A stretch of DNA of 64,000 bases, taken from Cristatella mucedo (lineage: Eukaryota > Bryozoa > Phylactolaemata > Cristatellidae). Below the pieces are notes generated by a model. It did no database searches, was not told where the DNA came from, and saw only the letters and a program-made list of their open reading frames with translations. Shown in pieces: positions 10,600 through 23,009 of this stretch. The first letter of the stretch is position 1. Every line of letters starts with the position of its first letter. The translations under genes and the position numbers were made by a program. The stretch is taken from assembly GCA_009760855.2 (NCBI GenBank), contig WPIO01000016.1, positions 1,172,001 through 1,236,000 on the forward strand, given 5' to 3'.

Positions 10600-13500
10600 A
10601 ATTACCCCAATCCACCGCAAGCCACTCTAATTAGGGTAGCAACGACCAGACGTAAGCGTTGCCGAGCTCAAATTTTTCTCTGATATTGTAGTACACGTTC
10701 GAATTTATCTGTCTACAAAATTTCATGTCGCTGCACGCACGCGTATTTATGCAAATGAGCTTTGGCGCTGGACGCCTGTACAGCAATCCATTTTAGTCCT
10801 CGTCAAATCCACCCCAAATCTGCTGCGAACAGCTCCAAAAAGTCTGAAATATAAAACTAAGCTGCACGCACAGTTTACCCAGTAAATTTTGCGCGATTCC
10901 GCTCACGCGCTTCACGAAGTCCACTGAAATAAGATTGCAGTGGCCCAGGCCAATACTGCAATCCACCGTAATCCACCGCAATCCACCTCATTCCACCATG
11001 CAACGAAAGAAATTCTGATCGAAAGCTCCTTTTTTGATTAAAAAAGTAAATCCTGGCTGATTAAACAGCATTTTTTTGTATAGCGACAGAAGAGCCTTGA
11101 CGGCTATCACCACCGCTTGCAGTGGCGATAAAGAATCTCCCACCGCACGAGTCGAACCCACGACCTCAGGACCGAGGTCGTGAAAGAAACCGCCTTACCT
11201 AGTGTGATTGCATATGACAGCACACTCTGCGGAAATTGCATTAAAAAAATTTCACTTAAATTGGCAAGGCTGTTCTCGTGCAATGCACTACAATCGACTG
11301 CACTAGCCCGGGCCAATACCGCAATTCACTTCAATCCACAGAATCCACCGCATTAAAAATTGAAATACCTTGCGCCGAGCTCTAGTTTGTATTGCATATT
11401 AAAGTTCATCGTGCTGTGTGCACAACCACGTAAAATAAAAAAAATTGTGCAATCTCGCACTGTGGCAACGGGCGGCAATCGCCTGAAATGACCTGCAAAA
11501 CTACCGCAATCCACTCTATTCCACTGCAAATCATCCTCAAATCGCGATTGCGAAGCTGTAATTGACATTGCATATAGGACTAGACTCAGTTCAAAGTGCA
11601 TTCACAAAATTTTGCTACATTGTGCACACGCGTTCTCATGCAATGAATTGCAATCGACTGCAACGACTCGGTCCCATGCCGCAATCCACCTCAATCCGCC
11701 GAAATCCACTACAATCTGCTACACAGCGACCAGAACGCGTACACTAGAAGCTCTAGTTATGATTGCACGCTGCTCTACTCTTCGGTTATTGTGTACTTGC
11801 ATAATTTCACTGTAATTTCCTCTGCCATTCTGCAGCCATGGGCTGCAATCGACTGCAACTGCCCGGGCCAGTACGTCAATTGTACCGCAACCAGCCGAAA
11901 AACGACCAGAATACGTACACTTTAAGCTCTAATAATGATTGCACGTTGCTCTAATTTGTGGTTATTGTGTAATCCCACAATTTCACTACAATCGCCTTGA
12001 TCACTTGGCAGCAATGCACTGCAACTGACTGCAATGGCCCGGGCCAATGCCTTAATTTACAGCAATCTGATGCAAAATGCCCTGAAATCGGTTTCGCAGT
12101 GCTTCAATTTTTAATGCATGTTACAAAGCACACTGGTTAATGTCAACCACATCATTTTAAGCAATTGTGCTCGTACAATCTCGGGCAATGCATGGCAATC
12201 TACGCAACGGCTCGGCGAAGCAATCCTCTACAATTCGTGGCAAGTTGACACTAAAAGTGGCTGCACGAAGTGCCGATTGCCATCGCATTTCACATATCTT
12301 TGTGCTAAAAGTGAAATCGTTGGACTTTTAAGCTATTTTGCACGTTAATTGTCAAAAATACACGACAATCGACAGCAACGGCAGGGACCAATACCAAAAT
12401 CCGTGGCAAATCGACGGGAAATCGGCTGCACCAAGATAAAATTCTCATTCCACGTAATATCTCACTGCGTGCACACATAATTTCAACCAGCTCTGACAGT
12501 TCAATCTTGGGCAATGCATGGCAACAGACGGCAATGACCCGGGCAAATACGGCAATCCACTATGGTCCATCGAAAATCACTGGAAAGTGACTGGGCCAGA
12601 ATCAAATATATCTTACCTGTCACAGCCCACTGTTTTGAAAGTGCAATATCAAATCCTTTCAACCATTTGCGAACGTACAATTGTGAGCAACGAACGGCAA
12701 TCGACAGCAACATCCTGGCCCAATACCCAAATTCCCGGAGAATTGAAAAGAAATTGGCAGCGCAAAAGCCTCAATTGTCATTACATATAACATTCCGCTG
12801 CGTCCAAAGTAAAATCGTGGAACTTTGAAGATGCTTTGCTTGTTAACTGTCAGCAAAGCACGGCAATCAACAGCAATGGTAGGTGCCAATAGGGAAATCC
12901 GTGGAAAACTGACAAAATTGGCTGCAATAAACTGCAACTCTCATTCCACGTAACATGTGTGCGCGCATAATTTTCACCCAAGATGCGCGTTCAATCGACG
13001 CAAACTCACGGCAATTTATGGCAATGGCCCGGGGAAATATGCCAATCCATAATGGATAAATGCACCGTCAGTTCCTGAGAGAAGCTCTAACTTTTCTTGC
13101 ATATTGCACTACACTGCATTATAAGTGCAGCCACATCCTTTTATACAGTCGACAAAAGCTCAATCGAGGGCAATGCACGGCAAGCGACGGCAATAGCCCG
13201 GTCTCGGCAGCAATCTGGTTCAAATTTGCTGGAAATTGGCTGTTTGAATTTGTATTTATCCTACTACATAACGCTCACTGTGGGCGCGCATGCTGTCCTG
13301 GCAATCCATGGCAATCGACGGCAATAGCCCGAGATGATACGGCAATCTACGATTGTCTGCTACAATTACAAACGCAGCTGGCGGGAGAAGATCGCGTCTT
13401 TCTTGCGGAACAGTGTGCTGCATTAAAAGTGCAACCGCGTCCTCTCAACCAATCTTGAACGTACATGCGAGGGCAATGTGCGGCAATCAACGGCAACGGC

Positions 13501-13690
13501 CTGGGAAAATGCGGAAATCTATATCGGTCCATTAAAAATAGACTGGACACTGCTGGGTGAGGCTCCAATTTAGATTTCTCGTTCGTGTATACTCTATTTT
13601 TTATTGCACCTAGGACATTCCGTTGATAATGCCAGCTCTCGGTCACTGTATTGCCATTAATGGCAAAGGCCCATGTCAGTACAGCAATGG
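10600..13690. repeat. Diverged satellite array, period about 170 bp
   Basis: A core resembling GCAATGCACGGCAATCGAC followed by GGCAATGGCCCGGGCCAATAC recurs at about 10938, 11287, 11465, 11641, 11832, 12011, 12184, 12355, 12511, 12688, 12853, 12995, 13170, 13300, 13471 and 13657. Spacing runs from roughly 130 to 190 bp. Units are strongly diverged outside the core but keep GGCAATC heptads and, often, the palindrome CCCGGG. A type 1 SINE interrupts it at 11045-11212. A short second locus lies at 43180-43720. No coding potential is evident; short ORFs here run across unit boundaries. Confidence 0.82.
11045..11212 (-). mobile_element. tRNA-derived SINE (type 1), copy 2
   Basis: Reverse-strand copy of the SINE at 4724. 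The B box is seen on the plus strand as gagtcgaaccc, followed by acgacctcaggaccgaggtcgtg. The body and tail (ggctgattaaacagc) match. It is inserted in the satellite array. Confidence 0.88.
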
Positions 13691-13696
13691 AGCATA

Positions 13697-13797
13697 CGAA
13701 CTAAATCTCCAAATGATTTGAGGTTTGTATGGAGGATAGGTAAACAATTAGATTCCGAAAAGTTGGTGGTACGATGCTTAGCCTGGTGGGGGGGCTC
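13697..13797 (-). mobile_element. LINE family B internal scrap
   Basis: About 100 bp matching the polymerase C-terminal region (plus strand: aaatgatttgaggtttgtat, then ttggtggtacgatgcttag). Both ends are truncated. Confidence 0.75.
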
Positions 13798-13799
13798 CA

Positions 13800-14060
13800 G
13801 TGGCTAGGGCCTTGGTGCCATATTGGAACAAGTTTCCGGCGTGTCTCTTCAACGTGCGGCCGGCGGAGGAGGTGAGCGATGCAGCGGCCAGAGAAATGCG
13901 TGACCAGTTTTTAAAGGCTGTTGCAGAGACGCCGGAGGCCTGTTCAAGTCGTGTACTACGCTGGAAACGTAATCCACTGTGGCGGTTCCGTCAAATGTTG
14001 GGCCAGGCTGAATCTGGTCGATAGCGCCCCGTTCCGCTACTTTTGCCCCCGACCGGGGTG
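13800..14060 (+). pseudogene. Ty3/gypsy polyprotein remnant (RNase H-integrase linker)
   Basis: The open frame to 14024 reads FNVRPAEEVSDAAAREMRDQ, continuing to VLRWKRNPLWRFRQMLGQAE. It is clearly related to the remnant at 46040-46290 (CLVKVQPVEDVSVAAV...), which follows a recognisable gypsy RNase H end. It is therefore a fragment of the same gypsy family. No intact domain is present. Confidence 0.6.
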
Positions 14061-14214
14061 CGAATATAGATAGTCTATTATATGTATTATAGTGTTTTAT
14101 TATTATTATGTCTGTGCTTGTGCAAAAGTAAGCGTTTCATTCCTTGACCGTTTCCTAAGAAATCCGCGATACAGTCGTTGAGACTCCGTCTTCTATATTC
14201 AAAAAATACAAATA

Positions 14215-14804
14215 CAGTCGTCCCTCGTTTATCGTGGTTAATCAGTTCCAGACTCTACACCTGCTCGCGAGCCTCTAAACATGGATTTTAGGACTATTTG
14301 AGTCCTCTGGATATGAAATATCGCCACAATGGTCACCACTGCACCTGTATTTGCCAATATATCAGTCAGAATGAGAGAAACTAGGATATATTGGACGTTA
14401 CAAATATCATATTATTATCGTAAACTTAATTGCACGCACAATTAAAGTTCTTGCACAAGGATAGTGAAGCACAGTGAACAGCACGCTCCGATTGGTTGTT
14501 TCACCACACCATGTTTTTTGAAAAAGTTCTTGGTTGAGCGGCTGCACCTGAAGGCGCTGATGGGTATGGGGGGGGGGGGGGGTTCACGAAATACATAGAC
14601 CTATAGACCGTACGTATATTTATTTTACTTTTTATTTTAACACAGAGGTTTACAATTGACTCGGACAGCCAAGAGTGCACGCTGTATCATTTTCACTATC
14701 TCGATCGACTCGTTACTGAAAATGCGTGTATATAAAAAAAAACGCGGTAGAGCAAAGCCGCGAAAGTCGAAGCGCGAAGTGGTGACGGGGGGGGGAGGCG
14801 ACTG
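14215..14804. mobile_element. Non-autonomous pogo/Tigger-like DNA transposon (590 bp)
   Basis: The left end is CAGTCGTCCCTCGTTTATCG and the right end is a diverged inverted copy, ...GGGAGGCGACTG, preceded by the characteristic gccgcgaaagtcgaagcgcg stretch. It is flanked by TA on the left and CA on the right, the latter probably a mutated TA target duplication. The flanks match the related sequence around 15822-15840 with no insertion, so the boundaries are supported by an empty site. No transposase ORF remains. Confidence 0.8.
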
Positions 14805-15067
14805 CATTCTTACTTCGCTGTTTTCAGATGGAACTGAATTATGATCCAGATGAATCACCGAATCATTATTGATATACTGGGAAAGAAGCTCGTCAGCAGA
14901 TTGATTATAGCGAGGTACAATTGCATCTTTTTTAGAAATTGCATAAAGAGGACGATCCAAATGGAGAAAATATGCTACGATAGGTGGCTTTTTAGCATCC
15001 TCATATTGATTGATCACATCTGGAGATGTCTAAAGTAAGTTTTTATAGCTTTTTATAGTTTTTATAG

Positions 15068-15700
15068 TTTTTAACAATAATAATAATAATGCATTTGATT
15101 AGTGCCCTCAGAGAGTCCAATCTCCTTCTAGGCACTTTAAAATTGCAGCAAAGGAAGCACGGTCGAATGGCTAGTGGTAGAATGCTCAATAAACAACAAG
15201 AATAACATGGTTAAGGGTGATATATATACACAGGGTCAGCATGCGAGTTTGGTTAGTGTCAGCACACATAAGCACACACAGGACGAATCACATGGGCCCA
15301 CTAAATGCTGTCATAAATAGATGTTTCTAGTCTCTTTTTAAATGTGGACAAGTCAGAAGATGTCGTGACGCAAGTCGGGAGTGAGTTCCAGGCTTTGGGA
15401 GCACACGAACTACAGGCATGGTCTCCAAAAGTTTTGAGATTTATACGAGGTATGGGTAAACGGTTAGATTCCGAAAAGCGGGTGGTACGATGCTTGGCCT
15501 GGTGGGGAGCAGATCTGATAGATACGCTGGAGCCAAAGAACTAAGGGACCTTAAAGTGAGTGACAAAATCTTGAAGTAGATGTGTCGCTTGATTGGGAGC
15601 CAGTGCAGGTCACGACAAGTGATGAGATGTGGCAACTGCGACGCTCCCGACAGACAAACCTAGCTGCAGAGTTTTGCACCAGCTGTAAGCGCCTGATTGC
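15068..15700 (-). mobile_element. LINE family B, 3' part
   Basis: The tail (aataataataataatgcatt on plus), 3' UTR and C-terminal coding region are present. The minus frame at 15635-15441 reads LITCRDLHWLPIKRHIYFKI, the 'LHWLPI' box typical of CR1/L2 polymerases. It is broken by stops and truncated at the 5' side. Confidence 0.88.
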
Positions 15701-15739
15701 ACAGACCAGCAAGAAAAGTCTAGCCTATATATGTGCAGG

Positions 15740-17455
15740 TGAGAAAGCACGCATTTCATTCCCTGACCATTCCTTAAGAAATCTTTGATACAGCCGATGA
15801 GACTCTCTCTTCTACATTTAATAAATACAAATATTCCTACTTCGCTGCTATCAGATGACACTAGATCATGAACAAGATGGTTCTGAATCATCAATGGTAG
15901 ACTGGAAATAAAGCTCGTCAACAGATTTTTGATAGCATCCACAACTACATTTTTACAGAAATTGCATAAAGAGGACAATAAAAACGGAGGAAATATGCTG
16001 TAACAGGTTACTTTTAGCTTTTTTGTAGATATTGGTCAAGTCTGGGGATACCGGAAGTCAGTCTGTATAGCTATGACACAGCTGCACAGACAGACTGACT
16101 TGATAATGACCTCTTCCGAGATGAAAAACCTGAAAACAGAAATAGAAAAATAGATGATTACAGATTCAGAAGGCAATAAATATATTCGAAAAAAGTGACT
16201 TTCTGCCGGGAAATGCAAAGTTTAATAAAAATAATTTCCCAATTATTTTTTTGGCCTAACTTCTTTTTCACTGCAAGCATCTAGAAGGCTTTCGGTTTTT
16301 AGGAACCATAGGAATCTCCACTATTCACTAATGGTATTATTCATTAACCAGCAATCTCATGTAAAATTCTCGGGAAAATATTTAATCCATCTTGGTTATA
16401 ACACCAACCGGCTAGTCATGAAACAATATAAGGAATACGTAGATGTCCCGTACACATAAAACTAACAGTTGTTCCGTTATACATAAAAAATCGTCGTTTT
16501 TGGTGTTACGTGTAGCTAGTCTTTTTATGGTGGAGAGTCTGCTGTCGGCCAAGAAGTAGTTGTACATTGGAATTAGTCACCTAACGTCAAAGTTGCCGAA
16601 AGACATAAACACATCCGACAGCAATCTGTGGCAGTTAAGGCAGCCGAAAACTTTTCCCTCTCCACCACTATTGCACTCTAATGTCAGTGTCATGCCGAGG
16701 TTTGATGGCACATGCTTAAACGTTTTGGCACTCAATGCTGATTTAAGGGCCTAGGTATATCGTTCGTACTCCACTTTCTTTGTGCAGCACGGACATCTGT
16801 TTTGGGCCAAGAATGAACACAGCCCAAAATCTTATACTGCCGAGTGGGCTTGAAGTAGCCTTACAAGTTTTGCTTCGACTTGCTGCATATTATCATTTAA
16901 TAATGAAAATATGCACTCTTTACAAAATCTGATGTACTCTGCCTGCGATTGTCCGGTAAATACCTTTCATCCCAGTATACCCAATTGCATCTAAATGATT
17001 AAACTGAAAATTAAGCAACAAGCTAAAAATTTGAGAAGCCGGAGTACTAGCTGACTACTCCGCAGCATCCCTTGGTTTACCTAACTGTAAAAAGAGACTC
17101 AGCTTAAAAGCATTGGATATGTCTCTCGAAACCATCTTTAATATTTTTCCAGATTTCAAAATAACTAGCACACTTATCTTCCAAGACAAAATCTTGACGC
17201 AAAGTTGGCCAAATACTCAAGAGCAAGGACCCATGACAACCAACTTGTTTGGAGATGGTAGCAGATAGTTTCGGTTTAGGCGTGTCTTCACCTTTCGTGA
17301 AGTCAGCGAATTACCATCGTCGTTTTGGGCTTATTAAAATGCACTTTACAGGAAACGAGAGCTAGCTCAAATACTGTATTGAAGGGGGAAGATAATTATT
17401 AAGAGGCTTAATGCATTTAATGCAGGCTCTAAGCAAAAATCTGAAAATAACATGG
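15740..17455. other. Duplicated intergenic DNA, no gene seen
   Basis: AT-rich sequence similar to 47278-47980. The 5' part (15740-16030) is also similar to the flanks of the pogo-like element (14110-14214 plus 14805-15040). No supported gene, promoter or RNA. Confidence 0.5.
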
Positions 17456-17461
17456 ACTGTC

Positions 17462-17546
17462 CACAAGCCCGGATTGGCCACAAGCCCGGATTGTCCACAA
17501 GCCCGGATTGGCCACAAGCCCGGATTGTCCACAAGCCCGGATTGGC
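17462..17546. repeat. 17-bp tandem repeat, 5 units
   Basis: Five units of cacaagcccggattggc in which the last bases alternate ggc / gtc, giving a 34-bp higher-order period. The corresponding place in copy B (about 47980-48040) has no array. Confidence 0.92.
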
Positions 17547-17549
17547 CCT

Positions 17550-19100
17550 GGCGATTACATGCCCAAAATGACACGCTGGATCGGGGACAATTGAGTTCAT
17601 TCGCATTTTAGAACCTTGAACTGACTTAATCTATACATGTCTGGCAAAGCAGAGCGATCAAAAGATGTACATTCAATGCAGATATGTCCGACCAGGGGCT
17701 TCTATCTAAGACAATAACCCCATGTTCTTCCAAGAAGTTGGAGTGAACTTGGGTCGTCTGAGAAAGAACCAAACATTCTCAGCTTCGCTGAAAGAGGCGT
17801 GACTGAATCCGGCCGATAGTTATGGGCCTACTCACGGTCGATCTTTCAAGACACTTCCATAAAAGCTACTGGAGTTACGGTGTCCAGGTATGTAGTCAGC
17901 GCACTAAAAATTAATTAAGCATCATCAATACTCGAAGCAAGAACCTGTTATTCACTGTATTTCAAGTCGTCAGCTATCTTTTTCCGGTGGACTTCACAGG
18001 TGTTTTCATTTACGTGGCACATCATGCAGAAACCACGCTTCGCATGGCAACGCTTTTCACACCGTTACCGCAAGAAGCAGACCTGCACAAGGTCAACTGG
18101 GGCAAGCTAGTTGGTCACTGTCTTCATCTGCATCAAAGAATGTCCGCAGCAAAGAGCGACTAGCAGTCGAGATGGCAGAACGCGACCAGCTGTAGGATAC
18201 ATTAGAAGGATACGTCGATTGCCACAATCTGCTCGCGAACTCTCGTAAGCTTTCCAAATTCATCGAACAATCAACTGTTCGAAATAATATCTTTCAATCC
18301 AAAGTAAAAGCGGAGTTCGGACGCGAGATTGTACTGCATCTTGACGCGAAGACGATCTGGAAATCCATCCCAACAATGCTACGGCCGCTAGTCGAGACAA
18401 AAGTCGCCATCCGAGAGACACTAACCGAATTCAAGGCCATGGAAAAGGATTAAAATGTTTGAATTCTCCCAAAAAACTTTTCTGGAGGCAATGGAACCTG
18501 TGAAACGTGCGTTGTAGGAGCAACAGTGGGCCGTAGCTAAAGGCGAAGATGCACGTACACATCGACGGCTGCCGAAGCGTTTCTAGAGAGGCAAAACATT
18601 TATTTCTAGCAGCTGCAACCTTAGCCAGTCAACGGCAGTTGGGTACTTCTACCAGTGAGGCAGGTAGCCAAGAGGAGCAACAATGCTCCGAGTCGGGCTA
18701 AAGAAATACTGGAGCAGGCCGCAAAAAAACGCTAGCTGCAGCTTAAGGCAAGATGCAGGAGCTACAGCCTAGCCAGCTACAAAGACGGCAAATTGAAACT
18801 TGGTTTGATGCCGATGCCTTGGTTTGCTCCAGTGAGAATACTGCCGCTGTTAAAGCATGCAAGGATGCGATCTGATCAACTCATTTCTGAAACATTTCTT
18901 CGCATCGATGACCCTCCTCTGACTCATAGCGTCTCCATGCATACACCATTGCCTGTAGCAGCAAAAATATGTCTGCTGCAACTAGGGATCCAGCTACGAG
19001 CTTGGTCAGGTGCCCTTCACCTCCTTGCCGTGAGCACTTGTAGGGCACACTGCTGTTCGCTCTGGGTGAGTGCGGTCGAGCAAGGGGGAGGGCGATCTCC
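17550..19100. other. Downstream flank of acyl-CoA synthetase copy A
   Basis: Collinear with 48640-48720 and 54185-55200 in copy B. 18510-19100 is very similar to 54610-55200, but both have stops in all frames over short distances. It may contain the 3' UTR of the minus-strand gene. No canonical poly(A) signal was picked out with confidence. Confidence 0.45.
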
Positions 19101-19105
19101 TAGCT

Positions 19106-19251
19106 TCACTTCTTGCTGCCAGCACTGCCATTGAGCTCGGCCAGCGCCTGTGCCTTCAGAACTCGACGGAGGTTCTTTCCACTGGCCAGTTTGGGTATTT
19201 CCGAGACAATCACAACGCCTCCTCGAAGCCTCTTAGCCGCCGAGACTTGCT
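19106..19251 (-). CDS. Acyl-CoA synthetase (4CL-like) copy A, last exon (E11)
   Basis: This 146-bp exon starts after a gatttgtag acceptor (two bases complete a Glu codon with E10) and ends at TGA. It encodes QVSAAKRLRGGVVIVSEIPK, then LASGKNLRRVLKAQALAELN and a short Gly/Ser/Lys tail. This is the C-terminal subdomain of ANL adenylating enzymes; the Lys of SGK is the catalytic A10 lysine of the adenylation half-reaction. The usual text is 'PKSASGKILRR', so the motif is intact. The C-terminus ends in Lys-Lys and not in a peroxisomal Ser-Lys-Leu signal. An almost identical exon is at 55204-55349. Confidence 0.88.
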
Positions 19252-19678
19252 CTACAAATCAATGATTGGTCGTTCCGCAAAACGCCGAGGCAGGACGTCG
19301 GGCTAGCATAACGCCATCAGAAGCGATTGACGGCACACCGTAGAAGCTGGAGCGCGTTGCATGGCACGCTGAGGAGTTTCACGAAGATTTTATCAACACG
19401 GTCCCACGGCAGTCAACACAAAAAAGCCTAGGCAAAGGCTTGAGGCAAAGGTTCCGGACATCCTAAATCACGCTCGGCAAAAAATCCGGTATTTGACGAA
19501 AAAGAGTGACAACGCATGCCTAGCTGGCATTAAAAGCAGCTCAGCAGTTTGCTCGACATGAGAACGACGTCACCAAAAAGTGCTTCGGGATTAGGTTTCG
19601 GTTTACGCGATTGACGGGGAAAAAGGCAAATTCTAATGACTACGACCTCTCCCGACGGGACTGGCTCAGACAAATACT

Positions 19679-19790
19679 TAATAATGATAATAATAATAAT
19701 AATAATACATTTGCATAGTGCCCTCAGAGAACTGAATCCCTCTCCAGGCACTTTACAGATGCTGCATAAAAAGCATTAATAAATCAATCC
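19679..19790 (-). mobile_element. LINE family B terminal stub
   Basis: About 110 bp: a (TAA)n run on the plus strand, then the terminal block gtgccctcagagaactgaat. It lies in intron 10 of copy A. Confidence 0.8.
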
Positions 19791-21446
19791 CAGTACCAAT
19801 CCACACCTTCTTAAAGGGGAAAAATACATCTAAAATGGAGTCTAATTAATGTCTACGACCTTGCGAAAATCGCAAATGTATCAAATGCTTTTGCCGGCGT
19901 AGAGACATTTCCAGAAAGCTGGCTTAGGCTTACATTACTTTCATTTGACGCCAAATTTGAAGACTGTCTAATAGCTAACAAGCTCTAAGAGATTGGCAAA
20001 GCACGGAAGATTTCTTCCATCACGAAAGCAAAAATATGGGGGACTGAATTCGGCAGGCTGTATAACAAGATATACTTTGCTGGGCGCTCATGATTACTCG
20101 ATATGTTAAAATGGAGAGAGAGGTGTGATCACCCTCAACTGACAAACGATCATGATGAAAGGGCCATTGAAACGCAAGCCTTGTAGACCACATTTGTTAT
20201 AGCGAAACGTCTTGATAAAACACTTCAACTTACAGCCGGGCTTAAGAATGTGCTGTGAGGAGGTTACACAAGCAAATCCTAGTCTTCATAATAGCCAGCC
20301 GTAAACATTGGCTTCCTAAAGAGGAGAAATCTAGTTACCTGTCATAGACTAGCGACAACGCCCCCCTTACGATCTAGGCTGACTCTCATAGAGCTGTGTA
20401 GACTGCTAAATCGAAGTTCGCCGTTTTCAATACTGGTAGGAGTATTTGCAAGCGCCACATTAATTCAGCATACCACAATGACTGCCTTCCGATGATTTGG
20501 ACTTGGTGAGGCCGAGGTGGAGAGAGGTACGGGCTGCTGCGCTACACCCTACTACTAGAACTCTTAACGCATAGAAATCATTAACAACCAGCATACATAC
20601 TTAGACATTTAAAAAAATGTCGGTATTGCAAACTTGATGGCCAGAAGAAGGCTAGAATTTTGCCACCCTGGCTTGGTCCAGATGTAAAGGTGCTCGCCTT
20701 TGACGCTACAAATGTTTCTTAATTTCCGGTCTGGCCCTGCCTACTTGAAACTCTGCGGGTTTACCCAACCAGATAAAAATCACGCATCTTCACCACTGCC
20801 TGCGGCGTTTGTTAAGCATCTGAATAGAGATTCAGTTCTCTTTGGGAGCTATACAAATGAATTATATTATATTCTTATTTAATATATGGAAACAAGAAAC
20901 CGATCCTAAGCACACAAGATTGTCGGTGAGATAATTCTTCTACAATGGTCCCTATCGCCGGTGGCCTCCAATGACTGTATTGCCTTGGCCAAGCGTGAGT
21001 ACCGATCTTGATCCCATCGAATTTCTGGGATACTTTGGATCCGAGTGTAAGATATTCTGCTATCTGTATCACCTCAGAGAAGATATCTTATTTGAGGCTC
21101 CATGTCAAAGCTGATGGCACCTGTGCGGCATGCTGGTGGTAGACCGAAACGCTGGGTGTCCTTGAAATCTTCCTTTTCTAGCGCTACATCGTCCAGGGCC
21201 ACGTGCAACGGGCAATGAAAGAGCTATTTAACTTGTACGAAATCCAGAGTAGCCCAGCTGGGTTTGATTGCCCATATCGACTACCAGACGCTGGCCGAAG
21301 GCGGGCCTTAGGCTCCATTACAATATGGCGTAATTGTTTTCGGGCAAGCGTATTCTTAACCAAGTATTTAGCACTTATCCTCATATTATAGCGCAACACA
21401 AGTTACCTGGAGTAACCGCGAATCGCAAATAGCATGCATCGAAAGC

Positions 21447-21595
21447 CAGCCCACGAGGTAAGGCGCTCGCTCTTCACGACCGAGGTCGGGGGTTCGAATC
21501 ATGCAGTGGGCGATCCTTAATTGCCAATCGCAAGTGGTGGTGATAGCCACTAAGGCTCTTCTACCACCATACAAATGAGGCTTTCAAATCAGCTA
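21447..21595 (+). mobile_element. tRNA-derived SINE (type 1), copy 3
   Basis: B box gggttcgaatc and body tcgcaagtggtggtgatagc. It forms a tail-to-tail inverted pair with the copy at 21636-21797, in intron 10. Confidence 0.86.
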
Positions 21596-21635
21596 ATAGT
21601 TTTTTCTTTCTTCGTCTACTTTTTTCAGGTAGGGC

Positions 21636-21797
21636 CAATATTAGCTGATTTAACAGCCTCATTTGTATAGCGGTAGAAGGGCCTTAAGGGCTATTACCGC
21701 CACTTGCATTTCGCAATAAAGGATCTCTCACTGCAGGACTCGAACCTACGACCTTAGTCGTGAAGAGCGAGCACCTTAGCTCCTGAGCTATCACGGC
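21636..21797 (-). mobile_element. tRNA-derived SINE (type 1), copy 4
   Basis: Minus-strand copy. Plus strand reads gactcgaacctacgacctta and ends ctcctgagctatcacggcc. The tail faces that of copy 3, about 40 bp away. Confidence 0.87.
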
Positions 21798-22350
21798 CCT
21801 GTCAACTATGGGGGGGGGGCAGCGTCCTGTACAGCTTCTTAGGTACATGTCATCAGTCTCGAAATGTTCTTCGAGCTATTAATGCTTTCGGCAGAACAAG
21901 GATAGTTGACGATGTTTGCCACTGCTTTGACTCTTCAATTCGATGGCTTTATATATCATCATCCACAGAATATAAGCGTGGCACTCAGCTCGCTCCAGAG
22001 TAGGGGGCAAATGAACGTCGGGGTGAGAACATCCCTTCACCCAAACTGAGTGAGCAGAACTCACGGCTGGGATGAGGAAGGCGGACGGCCGTACGAAAAC
22101 CCAAAGCAGCAGCGTATTGGCTTTCTCTTCGCTACTAGCTACTCCGTTTAACAAGATGGTCGGCTGGAGCTACTAAAGTACCTCCAGCCATCGGTTTAAC
22201 TATACTAGTGACTCACACTGGCTGCCTGCAGATATTCGAGCTAGGTGCCTGCAGAAGCAGCAGCAGCAGCAGCATCAGCATATCTAATATCGTGTGGCTT
22301 GTGAGTCAGAGGAAGAGAGACTACTCTCGCAGGGAGTGGTTCAAGCTTAC

Positions 22351-22516
22351 CTGCCACATAGCTGGCAATGGCATCCGCACTAACGCTCTCTCCGGCTTTG
22401 AGGCAGACGTAAGCTCGGGGCAGCTCTCCTGCCTCGGCGTCGGGTATTCCGATAACGGCGGCTTCGCGGACGGCGGGATGTGATAGCAATATCGCCTCGA
22501 GCTCAGCAGGTGCGAC
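22351..22516 (-). CDS. Acyl-CoA synthetase (4CL-like) copy A, exon 10
   Basis: 166 bp between acceptor ccacttccag and donor GTAAGC, phase 0 in and phase 1 out. It encodes [20 protein letters not shown], then [20 protein letters not shown] and a segment ending IASYVA. In the ANL family this is the start of the mobile C-terminal domain ('QVAPAELE...VGxPDxxxGE'). The sequence follows the consensus closely and has no stop. The copy B counterpart (57402-57567) differs by only a few residues. Confidence 0.93.
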
Positions 22517-23009
22517 CTGGAAGTGGCAGCATGGCAAACCGTGTTATCAAACGTCCTGGAGCTTTATTTTCTGCAACCATGGACTTGTATATATAGCAAA
22601 ACCTATCCGACCAAAATCAGAAAGAATTCCACCGCTATGTTATACAAGCAGAGCTGAACCCGAGTTTCATATTTTACTATGATATTTGAATTAATGGCAG
22701 AATTACGGAATTTACAACGCATAATGCTGCACTGAAAATGAGGCTGTATACAAATCACAGACATGCACCTCAACAAGCTTCATGCTATCTCGGTCTACCA
22801 AGGCTCAACAAGTTGGGATTCAAGTAACACACGATGAAGGAATCGGTAAATTTGTTGTTTGTAGATATGGTGGTTACGATTTACCTCCGGTTTAAACATG
22901 GTTTACGCAATACTTTTTTTTTAATAATTTTTCTTATTTGTTGTGGTCATTTTTTGTTTTATGTGAAAGCCGTCGTAACTTCTGATAATATTTCTAACAG
23001 TTTTACAGT

